Shown here in pieces: positions 48,159 to 59,815 of a stretch of DNA of 64,000 bases. Below the pieces are notes generated by a model. That model worked only from the letters and a program-made list of their open reading frames with translations. It was not told the origin of the DNA and searched no databases. This stretch comes from Ahaetulla prasina (taxonomy: Eukaryota; Chordata; Lepidosauria; Squamata; Colubridae): assembly GCF_028640845.1 (NCBI RefSeq), contig NC_080540.1:154573920-154637919 (forward strand), given 5' to 3'. The translations under genes and the position numbers were made by a program. Each line of letters starts with the position of its first letter. Within the stretch, counting starts at the first letter, position 1.

Positions 48159-49458
48159 CTAGAAGTACACCCCAAAAGGACAGTGCCAGGAACCACTAAA
48201 GCAGTGAAGGAAGAGCCCCCCCCTCCCCAGATAGAAAAAGAAACCAAACACAATACAAATAATTAAATCACAACAATTTAAATCCTCTTAAAACTAAAAC
48301 ACAAGCCTTGTCTGGCTCATTGCCAGAGCTCACACCCCAGGCAAGCTCAAGTGTAAACACTTGAGATAAGCCTAACTACAAAGAATGCAGTTAGCACTAA
48401 AATCTAACAAAAGAGCAAACACAGTAGCTGTTGCTAGTTAAACCAATTACCAGAACAAATAGAAACAGGCAGTAGCCAGATTTCTGAACCCTGCTTCTTT
48501 TCAAGAACAGAGATTAACCTTTTCCCTTCCAAACAAACCTGAATAGGGAAAATTATCCCATCAATAAGCACAGAATTAAACTTCACCAAAAATCACTTTT
48601 AGACCAAAAGTCAGGATATGTAAACTCACGTTTAAATATCAGTCTTTCTAGCTAGCCAAGAAGTCTCACTCATCTTGGTTCCTTGTCATTAAAAGCTTCT
48701 TTCTGGCAGCTCTGCTTCGTTATTCAATTATTTCTTCAAAGTGCTGAACGTTGCATTCTGGCTGGAAGAACTCCAACAGGGGAGTATTTCCTCCCAACAG
48801 CAGTGTAAAAAACTTAAAACAACCCTTCCCCTTTAAGAAAGTCAAGCCCCAGCAAAGTACCAGCAAAAAAAACCCCAAAAAAAACCTCAGGAAAAGCTCA
48901 GGTGACAGTAAGTCTGGGCATACTGCCAAGAACCTTTAGGTCAGGGGTGAAATCTACTTACCTTCCCAACTGGTTCGGAAGTGCATGTCACATAAGCACT
49001 TGGACCCTCTGCGCATGCGCAAACCCTTCTGCGCAAGCACAGAGGGTAAAAAACAGGTTACTTCCTGGTCAAAACTTGGTTAAAACCAAGAAGTAATGAT
49101 GACCAGGTGGGTGGGTGGGCGGACCCTCCTGCCGCCACTGCTACTGGTTCTTCGAACCACCAGCCGCCATTGCTACAGGTTCGGCTGAATCGGTCTAAAC
49201 TGGGAGCATTTCACTTCTGTTTTAAGTGTTACAATGTAATAAGGGTTAACCAAGAGGCAGTTTCTGTAAGCAGGGCAATAAAGATTAGGCTAGAAACAAC
49301 ACCAGAATATTTCCTTCCTACCTTCCTCACAGGATTAGCCCTGTAAAGTGGAAAAAAACAAAAGGAGATTTCTTCCAACAATCGGTTCTCCGAACTGCTT
49401 AGAAAGTTAACAACTGATTCTAGCGAATTGGTGCGAACCGGTTGAATCCCACCACTGC
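48159..49458. repeat. 1300-bp tandem duplication, copy B
   Basis: It is an apparently perfect copy of 46859-48158, ending at the same ACCACTGCCT at 49451-49460. Short ORFs are duplicated with it; none looks genic. Confidence 0.97.
48942..49219. mobile_element. hAT-type element inside copy B
   Basis: It is the duplicated copy of 47642-47919. Confidence 0.8.
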
Positions 49459-49529
49459 CTTTGTTGCAATATTGCGTCCCTCCCTCCCAAGGATCCAGTG
49501 ACCCCAGGTTGAGAACCACGGCTCTAAAG

Positions 49530-50535
49530 AATTTAATTTGATGTTTCCCATTCTGGATGCTGCCTTAAAAAACAACAACAAGATGTACTTAAATTAAAAG
49601 TACCTAATTTGGCGAGATGACGTTTTTCATTTTAGACTGAAACTATGCTAACAATACTTACAAAACTTGTTCAGCCTGGCATTCCTGAGAATTACAGCCT
49701 CAGTAAATCATAAGAATACCAGGTGGAAGAAAATTGGCCTGTGCTTGTGCAGACACTCGTGTAAATATGTGGATAGTAGCCACCTGCGGCAGTAAGCAAA
49801 CAACAAAATTCTTGCTCAGTGAACTTAACAACCTGACTTCTATAGCGATTAACCAAAAGTTCCTGAGTTAAAACATCAGGAACTTTTTGTGCGCTACTCT
49901 AGGTGTCGGGATGCTAGATTAAATAATATGACTGAACAAGCCTTTTGTTTGTTTGGAGCTGTTTTCTAATGTCATCTTTGATCATGTTTTAATAAATGCT
50001 TAGCGGCTGACAGTTCATCCTTCATGGTATCTTATTACCTTAAATCCATTGTTCATTTCTCTAGCGCTGACTCCAGGTTTCGAACTCCCTTGGCAAATAT
50101 AGGGAGGGTCAGGAGGGGTCTTACAATTATTTTCATTAGGATGTGGCCAAGGCATATTCTGACTTTCAGTTATCAGTTATCAATTATATGAATTAAACAG
50201 ATTATTCAGATCAGAATCTGAATCTTGAACCCTTCTGTTGTTCCTGTTGCCACTGATTTGGTCTTCTTCAGATTTTACTTTTAGTTCCATTTTTTCACTG
50301 TATTCCTTGACTTTTTATTACTGAAGCTTTGCAGTTCCTTTGCAGTTTTGGCACCGGTTAGTCATACATCTTCTGCCAGTCTTAAAACCACAGTCATCTT
50401 CCAACCCAGCTTCCCTTAATATATATTCAGTATATATGGGCTCCCATTTTGCTAAGCACCTTCCACAAGTTAACATAATCCATATAATAAAAGGCCTTTT
50501 CGGTATTCTTTGGTTTCTCAATTAGCCAGGGTACA
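49530..50535. other. no gene recognised
   Basis: This is unique-looking AT-rich DNA with no convincing ORF or repeat signature. Confidence 0.35.
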
Positions 50536-50539
50536 TCAA

Positions 50540-52700
50540 CATCCTGTCCTTTGTTGTTGTTAGTTGCGAAGTCGTGTCTGACTCATTGCAACCCCATGGA
50601 CAATGTTCCTCCAGGCCTTCCTGTCTTCTACCATCCTCTGGAGTCCATTTAAACTCATGCCTACTACTTCAGTGACTCCATCCAGCCACCTCATTCTCTG
50701 TCATCCCATTCTTCTTTTGCCCTCAATCTTTCCCACCATTAGGCTCTTCTCCAGTGAGCCCTTCCTTCTCATTAAGTAGCCAAAGTATTTGAGTTTCATC
50801 TTCAGGATCTGGCCTTCTAAAGAGCAGTCCTGTCCTTGGTGTTCTCTAAAGCCAGCTTGAACCTAGCATCTTTTTTACCATATATGCTCTAATGTGGGAT
50901 TATCCTAAGCATTATTTTCCTAGCAAAGGATGTTGTACAATAGCTTGAATACTTTCTTAAGTCGCATTTCTTTATTGGAATATAGATTGATCTATTTACT
51001 GGCATACCTCAGTTAGAATCTTTACTAATGCTTCTATTGCTTGCCATACTCATGTAGATATTCTATCATTTCTGGTAGCCTTGGTAGGAACCAAAATGTT
51101 GACCTAAATTCATGTTTTAACGCTAGAATTCTTGTAAGTAGGGAATGTCTTCTAATATTTTTTCGGATGTTGACATGTCTACTGTACTGTATTTCAGTAG
51201 ACTATACCCCTTCCATCTTTCTTTGAACATGCTAGTATTTATTCCTTGGTCTCCTTTAGCATGTCAATTCAATGTGAGAACCTCCTTCTGAGTTCAAATA
51301 CCTTTAGGGAGACTTTCATTGTTATTTCATAACTGTTTCAATCTCCATGCTTGATAGAAACTGCTCTAATACTCCTAATTGTTTTTTCTCTGACACTATT
51401 TGTTAAGTTCCTTTGTGAAACGTTTATCTTTATCGGATTTACCTTTTGGCAATTTTCCTGTTTTGTTCTGACGTCCAGTTTCTTCATCTTTGACAACCTA
51501 AATGACTACTTTTAGTTATCTCACAACACCTCTGCTTCTCTATCAATGAGATCTATCAATGAGATTCCGGACTTCAAAGTGATTTTTGAAGTTCTTCTTG
51601 AAGAAAGTAGATAAATGCGCAAGTTTTCATATTGTGAAAACTGGTTGGCTTTCTTCTTCTTCTTTAGCTTAATTTGGAACTTGCACATGAATAGCTCAAG
51701 ATCTGTTCCACACATGGCACCCAGCCAGGTCCTTTATGCGTTAACCGAGCTCCTCCACCTTCCTTTAGCTATGTATGCAATCAGTTTGATTTCTACACAT
51801 ACTGTTTAGTGATATTCAGGAATACAGGCATCGTTTTGGTTGTATGAAGGCAGAGTTAGTTATTAAAAACAAAACCCTGGATAGGCAGAAATTTGTAACT
51901 TCCTCTCCTGCTTCATTTTGGCTTCCTAAACCATACAATCTAAGTATATTTTCCTTCCTAATATTTCCACTTTTGGCGTTCCAGTCTCCAGTCAAAAGCA
52001 GCACACTTTGTTTGTGTGTTCTATTTCAAATTGAACACAATCATAAAAGTTATCAAACTCCTCTTGCTCTGTACCAGTGGTTGCAGCATAAATTTGGATG
52101 ATCATCATATTAAAGGGTTATTTATAAAATCTACTTGATCACTGATTGCACAGTAGCCAAGTACTCTTCTCGCTACACCCTTTCAAACTATAGAGGTAAT
52201 GTGGTTTTCTTGTTTTTTCCCCTTCTAATGTCCTGAATAATGAACAGGGTGACCTTCTGACTGAAAGTGTCTAATCCTGGTCCATCTCAATTCACTCATG
52301 CCTAAGATGTGCATTTGTAGCTGTTTCCTTTCATCTTTCACCATGCTGAACTTCCCTGTGTTCCTGCGTCTTATGTCCACGTTCCTACTATAATTTCATT
52401 TTCGTAGCTTTGGATTTTCTTTTCTTGTATAGCACCATTAGCAACTAGACGTTTTGAAGGCTTTAATCTAGCCACGTCATAAATGCCATTAGTACTCTAA
52501 AAGAATCTCAGCTCTTCCTCAGTAACGTGTTGAAAAACAGCTGACCGGAGGGGCCGTTATCCAGCATTGTATCATCAATCATGTTATATTTCCTAGCCAT
52601 TTGGTTTCCTTGATAAAAATGTAGGAATGGTTTACCAAGGCCTTCTCCTGTGCAGTATGAATTGATGTGCTTGCGTGGTCACTAAAGGTATCATCTGCCT
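50540..52700 (-). mobile_element. degraded BovB/RTE LINE, antisense
   Basis: The 3' end is at about 50555 (AGTTGCGAAGTCGTGTCTGA). The element extends about 2.1 kb. On the minus strand at 51816-52004 an endonuclease-like segment reads LLLTGDWNAKSGNI, then LYGLGSQNEAGEEVTNFCLS. This matches the GDWNAKVG...GLGxQNEAG block of RTE/BovB apurinic-type endonucleases. Frameshifts, stops and deletions are frequent, so it cannot be active. Confidence 0.85.
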
Positions 52701-52802
52701 CTAGGATCTTCTTATATAGCTGCTATCCAGTATAGGGGCCTGTTTGCTTTAGCTGGGCAGGATGACTTCATGCCTTGGGTCACTCAGATGGGTCACACTG
52801 AT

Positions 52803-53012
52803 GGCAATAGCAACAGCACTTATACTCCAAAGTGCTCTGCAGCGCTCTCTTGGCAATTTACAATGTCAGTATATTGCCCCAACAATCTGAGTCCTCATTT
52901 TAAAGGTGGAAGGCTGAGTCAACCTTGAGCCGAGTCGAGATCAAACTCCAGACTGTGGGCAGAATTTGTCTGCCATACTGCATTCTAATCACTGTGTCAC
53001 TGGGGTTTCCCC
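52803..53012 (-). mobile_element. tRNA-derived SINE, antisense
   Basis: It runs from GCAATAGCAACAGCACTTAT to GCATTCTAATCACTGTGTCA, the same family as 30345-30591. The GATA-type array begins right beside its tRNA-like head. Confidence 0.75.
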
Positions 53013-53016
53013 CTTA

Positions 53017-53021
53017 TCTAT

Positions 53022-53091
<70 letters not shown>

Positions 53092-53165
53092 ATCTATATC
53101 TATATATCATCTCTCTCTCTCTCTCATCTATCTATCAATCAATCAATCATCTATATCTATCTCTC

Positions 53166-53228
<63 letters not shown>

Positions 53229-53272
53229 ATCTCTCTCTCTCTCTCTCTCTCATATTTATCTCTCTCTCTCTC

Positions 53273-53331
<59 letters not shown>

Positions 53332-53370
53332 AATCATCCATTATCTCTCTCTCTCTTTCTCATCTTGCTT
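53017..53370. repeat. long (CTAT)n/(GATA)n arrays with (TC)n spacers
   Basis: Three CTAT blocks (about 53023-53090, 53163-53228 and 53273-53331) are separated by TC-rich spacers. On the minus strand this is the GATA tetranucleotide known from snake Bkm satellite DNA. ORFs reading LSIYLSIY are artefacts. Confidence 0.95.
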
Positions 53371-53952
53371 TCTATCTCTCTCCCTCACCCCCTTTCCTCT
53401 TGTCATACATTCCTGGCAATCTTTACCCCTCCGTCCAAGAAACAGTTTCCCCCTACACACAATAACACAATGCAGCAGGATTGGGGAGGATATGTATATA
53501 CACAAATACCAAAATCTATTTTATTCAGCATATAACTATGTTTGGGCTGGAAAATAGATATATAGTTGTGTGGTTTGATATACATCAAATCAGTGTAGGC
53601 ACTCAAGAACTATTGTACCCTGCAAGAAGCTAACTCACCCCACACCTAGGCCCTGTGGAGCTGAGAGATTTCTGTGGAATTTTTGGTAAAGTAATTTTGC
53701 AGGAGGATGGAAAATCCGATTGAAAAAAAAAATAGAACGGAGATGCTAGGGGCAACAAGCCCCTATAGAAGCCAAAAAATGGTGTCATGTGTGTTTATCT
53801 AGAAGCATTGTACAGCCAGAGTAAGAAGCTGAGGCCTTATGCTGCATTCCAACCGGAATTGTAAGCTAATAGGCAACAACTTAAGGAATTGTTTTAATGC
53901 TCACTACGGAAAACCAATTTAGTGAAGTCCATTTTTGGTTTTGCTTCGTTTA

Positions 53953-54356
53953 GTGAATGAAGACCTAATTTGACTTATGACCACAATTGGGACCAGGATT
54001 TATGTTTGCTATGCAAGGCTGTTGTTAAGTGAGTTATGCCTGATTTTAGATCTTATTGCCACAGTTGTGAAGCAAATCACTGCAATTATTAAGCTATTCA
54101 TACGATCGTTAAACAACCCCCCTCCCCCAATTTGACTTTCCTTGTTGGAAGCCAGCTGGAACGGTTGCAAATGGCAATCCTGCTGCAACCATCATAAATA
54201 TGTGCCAGTTGCCAAATGCCCACATTTGGGTCATGTAGTTGTGGGAATGCGGCGAAGCTTGTAGGCGTGAGAACCAGTTGCAAGTAACATTTTTCAGCGC
54301 TGTTGTAACTTTGAATGGGGTTGTTAAACAAATGGTTGTAAATTGAGGACTTCCTA
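53953..54356 (+). mobile_element. Tc1/mariner-like non-autonomous element, diverged
   Basis: It shares TGACTTATGACCACAATTGG, CATAAATATGTGCCAGTTGCC and the TTGTAACTTTGAA block with 15768-16120 and 41721-42095. The boundaries are approximate. Confidence 0.6.
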
Positions 54357-54937
54357 CATAAATATATTTAAAAGAACAGACATGGGCAGTACCAGTACAA
54401 TATTGCTCAAGCATGGTTGGAAATTTGCCCCTGCTCGAGCCACTGAATGCCTTATCTCGCTCGATGTAGGAAAATTCAACCACGGGCTCTCCGCATTAGA
54501 CGGATCCTGCTATCAGATTAGATCCCAGAAGATCTCATTAGGGTATGGCTGGGGAAATGGAGGAAGGTTGCCCTTTTGTTATTTCTGGAAAGAGTGGGAA
54601 CCATTGGGATTAGCAAATATCACCTATACTCAATTTTCAAACATTCATCTTAAACTGTAAGGCTTATTGGGAGTGCAATGCACTCACGGTATTGTATCAT
54701 GTATTATCTATCACATCTGCTTATAAAAAATTTAGAAAGAGCACTGCCAAAAACTGTCAAGACTTGTCCAGGCAGGATTCAAGAATTCAAAACTGTCTCA
54801 CAAACATTAAAAAAAAAAAAATCTGTAGTGACATAAGGAATGAAGAGACCATTGTAGCATCTGGAAACCTCCTAAGGCTTGAAGCCAGCTCATCTCATTT
54901 CCTAGCTCCCTAGAACTGTTCAAGGGTAGGCTTTATT

Positions 54938-55074
54938 CAGTGGTGGGATTCAAGTAATTTAACAACCGGTTCTCTGCTCTAATGATTTCTTCCAACAACC
55001 AGTTTGCCAAACTGCTCAGAAAGTTAACAACCGGTTCTCCCGAAGTGGTGCGAATTGGCTGAATCCCACCACTG
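54938..55074. mobile_element. 137-bp hAT MITE, perfect TSD
   Basis: The ends are CAGTGGTGGGATTCAAG and GAATCCCACCACTG, flanked by GCTTTATT at 54930-54937 and 55075-55082. Confidence 0.93.
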
Positions 55075-55641
55075 GCTTTATTTGGACATGAAAGCCACCT
55101 GCAGCTTTGCTATAGATTATCATACTCAGAAGATGTATGCTATAAAACACACGCACATACACCCAAATGTTCTCAGCATACAAGTACAGTATACTTTTCC
55201 ATATTCCACTAGATTAGAGGGTCTGATGATGGCAAGGGCTGAATCTCAAGGACCAAGGGCGCAGATGAAAAATTCAAGCTGGGGCAAGGAACTTTATCCC
55301 TGCAGAAACAGAGTGATAATAGAAATTGATTCCACGTACAGTGCATTAACTTTCTTTTTTCCTGACTTAGGTGGACTGATTTAGCATGGAGCATGTTCAG
55401 TTAATTTCCACCTTCCAGAGAAGTGATTGTTGACAGCTGTGATTTTGGCCGCCTGCCAACCCTGGCTTATTTTTCACACCATCACACAATGTTCTAGAAC
55501 AGGGAGAGGTAAAGAGATGAATAGAGAAGTGGAAAATATGGTCAGTTGGGAAGGGTTTTCCTCGTGTTCTGATAGGGTAAGATTGGGTTTCTCTCTTAGT
55601 GGCTCAGTCCTTTTATTTGTATACCTGCATGTATGAAAGAG

Positions 55642-55995
55642 GGATATGGTGGCTCAGGGGCTAGGACGTTGAGTTTGTTGATCGAAAGGTCGGCAGCTCA
55701 GCGGTTCGAATCCTTAGTGCTGCCGCGTACCGGGGTGAGCTCCCGTTACTTGTTCCAGCTTCTGCCAACCTAGCAGTTCCGAAAGCACGTAAAAATGCAA
55801 GTAAAAAAAATAGGGACCACCTTTGGTGGGAAGGTAATAGCGTTCCGTGCGCCTTTGGCGTTGAGTCATGTCGGCCACATAACCACGGAGACGTCTTTGG
55901 ACAGCGCTGGCTCTTCGGCTTTGAAACGGAGATGAGCACTGCCCCCTAGAGTCAGGAACGACTAACACATATATGCGAGGGAAACCTTTACCTTT
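55642..55995 (+). mobile_element. Sauria-type SINE with perfect 13-bp TSD
   Basis: The tRNA-like head carries GGTGGCTCAGGGGCTAGG (box A region) and CGGTTCGAATCC (box B). The body ends in the BovB-like GAAACCTTTACCTTT. ATGTATGAAAGAG flanks it at 55629-55641 and 55996-56008, which fixes the boundaries. Confidence 0.93.
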
Positions 55996-56578
55996 ATGTA
56001 TGAAAGAGCGTTAATGGAGAAGACAAAGGCAAATTTGACCAATCGAGCATATAGTGTAATGTGTGTGTGTATGTAAATATGTGCCTGCAAAACTATTATT
56101 TGCCGTTTACCTGCAGTAGGTTCAGCCCTCTCTTTGCCCTTCCATACCATTGGTAGTTGCTGCATTTGTAGGTCATACTTTACAGCCTTTACCTGCTGCA
56201 ATATTAACAACACTCCCTATCAGGAGAACAGCAATTATGGGCTTCCTACCAACACATTATTTAACTAGGTTGCCTTGTTGATGATAGCAGCTCTTGAATA
56301 TTTGAACAATGTTCTAAGTTCACCATCTAATCTCTGGAGCAAATGCAATAAAATAACTAGTGTTTAGGAGAGCAATAAACACAAAATGGCCTATTTTGGC
56401 CACCAGAGGGCATTAAGATAATACCTAAGAAGCACTAGACAAAAATTCAAGAAGTATGAGATAAAAATTCAGGAAAAACTTAGAAAAAGGACAATTATTG
56501 TGGAAAATGTATTACTATTAAGTCTGGATGGAACAGATTTATGGCTAAATACACCTAAAAGTGAAACAGATTTGGCAT

Positions 56579-56927
56579 ATAAAGGTAAAGGTAAAGGTTC
56601 CCCTCGCACATATGTGCTAGTCGTTGCCGACTCTAGGGGGTGGTGCTCATCTCCGTTTCAAAACCGCTGTCCGAAGACGTTTCTGTGGTCATGTGGCCAG
56701 CATGACTAAATGCTGAAGGTGCATGGAACGCTGTTACCTTCCCACCAAAGGTGGTCCCTATTTTTCTACTTGCATTTTTTTACGTGCTTTCAAACTGCTA
56801 GGTTGGCAGAAGCTGGGACAAATAACGGGAGCTCACCCCGTTATGTGGCACTAGGGATTCAAACCACTGAACTGCCGACCTTTCGATCGACAAGTTCAGA
56901 GTCTTAGCCACTGAGCCACTGAGCCTC
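56579..56927 (-). mobile_element. Sauria-type SINE, opposite orientation
   Basis: It is the reverse complement of the family at 55642-55995, from AAAGGTAAAGGTAAAGGTTC to CACTGAGCCACTGAGCC. The flanks GATTTGGCATA and GATCTGGCGCATA are similar. Confidence 0.88.
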
Positions 56928-57412
56928 CATAGACTGATCTGGCGCATACTGATGCCTGTATTTTCCAGTCACTCTCCAAAGGAAGACATCAGATCAAGAT
57001 GTAGGTTTCTGTCTCTTAATGGTGTTTGTGACACCAGCCCAGCTATTTCAAAAGACTTAAAGTGAAAACGGTGTGGTTCTTGTTTATGTAGTGGAAAAGA
57101 AAAGCCAGACAGGCATATCATTCTGGGGCAAGGAAAAAAAGAAAGGAAGGAAATAAGTAAGGGAAAAAGGGACAAAGACTCTGGGGCAGTGCAACTGAGC
57201 GACAGAGTAGAAAGTAAAGCTGGACCGAGTGCAGCAGCTGATGTAGGTCCAGAAAGAAAATGAAAAAAAATGTTTTGTGGCATTATCACAGAGGAAGCCT
57301 GCAGTCACCATCCACAGAAAATTGTGAACGTAAGTCAGGTTTGGTGATACAAACAAAAAAGAAGAAGAACATAAAGAAGAGTTTGGAATTTGTCAGTCTG
57401 CTTCTCCTATAT

Positions 57413-57909
57413 CAGGGGTCAGCAACCTGCAGCTCTGGAGCCGCATGTGGCTCTTTCACCCCTCTGCTGCGGCTCCCTGTCACTCAAAATGGGCGTCACA
57501 ACCACCAATGTGTGACACCTTGACTAGGTGGTTCAGTGGCTAAGACACTGAGCTTGTCAATCAGAAAAGTCAGCAGTTCTCTGGGTCGAATCCCTAGTAC
57601 AGGTCTCCTGCGTGAGCCGGGGGTTAGACTAGATGACCTCTAAGGTCCCTTCCAACTCTGTTACTGTTAAAAACCCACCGGCATGTGATTTATTGAGCTT
57701 TTGAACCCCCAATAGGCCAACCACGGATAAATCCAAGAAAAGAAAAGTTTCAGAAGAAAACAGAACTTTTAATTCAACTACATAGGCTAGTTTTGTGGCC
57801 ACTCAAGAAATAGTCAGGCACGGGAAGGGTTTTGTGGCTCCCGGTGTTTTCTTTTCTGTGGGAAACGGGCCCAAATGGCTCTTTGAGTGTTTAAGGTTGC
57901 AGACCCCTG
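57413..57909. mobile_element. hAT-type element carrying a nested SINE
   Basis: The ends are CAGGGGTCAGCAACCT and AGGTTGCAGACCCCTG. The flanks TCCTATAT (57405-57412) and TCCTCTAT (57910-57917) match at seven positions. It is the same family as 62678-62987. Confidence 0.88.
57521..57670 (+). mobile_element. tRNA-headed SINE with CR1-type 3' tail
   Basis: The head is GGTGGTTCAGTGGCTAAGAC with box B-like GGGTCGAATCCCTAG. The tail, TTAGACTAGATGACCTCTAA then GGTCCCTTCCAACTCTG, is that of CR1 LINEs. It is nested inside the hAT at 57413-57909. Confidence 0.78.
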
Positions 57910-58649
57910 TCCTCTATAAACAGATAATGGTCAGTGATGACACTGTTAGATTGGGATGTCTATAGATACAAAACTAGGGTTAGGGATAGAGGTAGCAATA
58001 TTGCAAAAAGGGAGGTAATTGTTTCTGGAGAATCTCCAGCCAGCATCTGCAAATATCCTCATGATTCTTTCAAAGGCTGATTCCACGTGTTTCTTTGCTG
58101 CAAAATGATGAGTGTGTGAAAACAGTAAGTCTCACTTGTAGCGACAGGGCATTAGGCCTGTTCCGCTGTCAGCTTTGTCTTTTTCAAGGTGTAACCCCCC
58201 CAAAAAATAAAAATCAATTCCTGTATAATTCTGAATACTGCCAGATTCATGGCAGAATAGTAACCAGAAAAACCCTATGAAAAAGGTAAAAGAAGTCTTA
58301 TAAGGGTAATTCTACTCCCTTTCAACACTGCTTAAAATGGAAAGTTCTCGCAAGCGCTCCTTCTGGAAAAGACGCCTCTGATGACACCTTTGAAAAGTGT
58401 GTACAATTAAGAGAGGCAAAGGCAGTGTAGTGCAGTGTAGTGTGGTTTGACTGACAGTACCCTGCTTTTTGCAGAGCAAAATTTAGCCTTTTAATTGGGG
58501 GCTCTTCCCTTTTTACTTTAAAGGTGTGCAACGACTACAACTACATTCGTGTGTGTCACCTTAAATCTGTCCTGGAGCGTCAAATGGCTGGGTACAAACA
58601 CACCACCTATTTTGGCATAGAAGGAGTGAGCTGAAAGTCTGTAGGCATC

Positions 58650-59715
58650 TTTAGAGACTACAGCCTCTGAATCTATGTTATATCCATGCCATGAGAAAGA
58701 GTCCTAAAATCAAGATGAATTCTGGAAAAGGACAGAAACAGAAGTGTTTTCAAGTAGCCCTACAAGAGGGGGAATTCTTCAAGAAACTGCAGATCTCTTT
58801 CCTCTCTGTCTTCAACAATTTGGCACAAGCTCGAGAAATGACACTGCTAGTTCTCTTGTGAATAATTACAGAAGGGTGCTAAATTTTCCTTTAAAAATTG
58901 AGGAAGAATTGAAATGGGCACAAATGATGATGAACTTCTTAGAAGAAACCAACAGATGAATCATTACTGGACAAAATCTTCTCAGAGAAGCTAAGAAAAT
59001 TGAGGAAGAATTGAAATTGACACAAATGATGATGAACTTCTTAGAAGAAACCAACAGCTGAATCCTTACTGGACAAAATCTTCTCAGGGAAGCTAAGGCT
59101 ATTGTTGAAGTTCTGGCAAGATCACTGAATTCAAGAAAATGTGCAGAAGACTCCAAAGAGGAAAGCCACTATTTCTTTGAAGGCAAGTTCAAAGCAAAAT
59201 TCTCATCATAACCATAAACGTGCTTCTCTTGGGTCTGTGAAATCCTTTTGAACCATAGAGAAACTCTCAGTCTTGATCCACCAGCAAAGTTTCTGTCATC
59301 CACATCCAAACAAGGTGGACTCGCAAGGACCTGGTTTGTTTCATAGAACTAGGAATGACTAAAATTTGTGCACCTCTCTGGAAGCCACTGGCAGTGCATT
59401 TTAGCTTCTTAATCCCAAGAATGCCAAGAGACTCAAACACTGTATTCCCTCCTGTATAGAGTTGCACAAGAATCCTGATTGTTGGCCAATTAGAATTTCA
59501 CCTGAGGAACACAAATTTAGTCAGTTTAAGCTTATGAGGAACTGCTTGTGGTCAGCGTCTGAGGAGAATTCTTTGATCCTCCTCTCACTGAACAAGTTCC
59601 CAAAACAAATGCATTACAATAATGACATTGATGGTTTTACTGCCTTGCAAGCAAAAAATAATAATTTTTTTTTGCATATAGCCAGCAGAATTGTAATTGA
59701 ACACTTTAACTGACA
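58650..59715 (+). pseudogene. possible processed pseudogene or unknown repeat, not identified
   Basis: Frame-hopping coding-like segments are visible: SGKGQKQKCFQVALQEGEFF, IEEELKWAQMMMNFLEETN, LLREAKAIVEVLARSLNSRK and NSLILLSLNKFPKQMHYNND. Stops and frameshifts separate them, and I saw no splice-like joins. I do not recognise the parent protein. It could equally be the coding part of an unfamiliar transposon. Confidence 0.3.
58896..59099. repeat. 102-bp tandem duplication
   Basis: Two adjacent units begin AAAATTGAGGAAGAATTGAA at 58896 and 58998. They differ at only a few positions. A 102-bp period is 34 codons. Confidence 0.92.
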
Positions 59716-59815
59716 AATGTAGAGGGGTGGTTGGTTATAAGTACTGTGACCTCTTATTTTTAGATTTTTATCTTGCTTTATTTTAAAAAAATAACTCAAG
59801 GTGGTGTACATACCA

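Larger units (their letters stand above)
45742..49521. mobile_element. old hAT element split by a 3.8-kb nest of insertions
   Basis: The left end CAGGGGTTCTCAAC is at 45742. The matching right end GGTTGAGAACCACGG stops at 49521. The flanking 8-mers TTCTAAAG (45734-45741) and CTCTAAAG (49522-49529) match at seven positions, which ties the two ends together. The interior holds younger MITEs and the 1300-bp tandem duplication. Confidence 0.65.

Noticed and set aside
47420..49346. Four small ORFs present twice, at a 1300-bp offset
   Set aside because: They are duplicated only because the DNA segment is tandemly duplicated. There is no sign of codon constraint, and parts lie in a hAT element.
53017..53370. 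CRISPR-like array
   Set aside because: It is a simple tetranucleotide repeat without unique spacers, in a vertebrate genome.
52925..53557. Long ORFs reading LSIYLSIY repeats
   Set aside because: They are translations of the CTAT/GATA microsatellite and exist in more than one frame.
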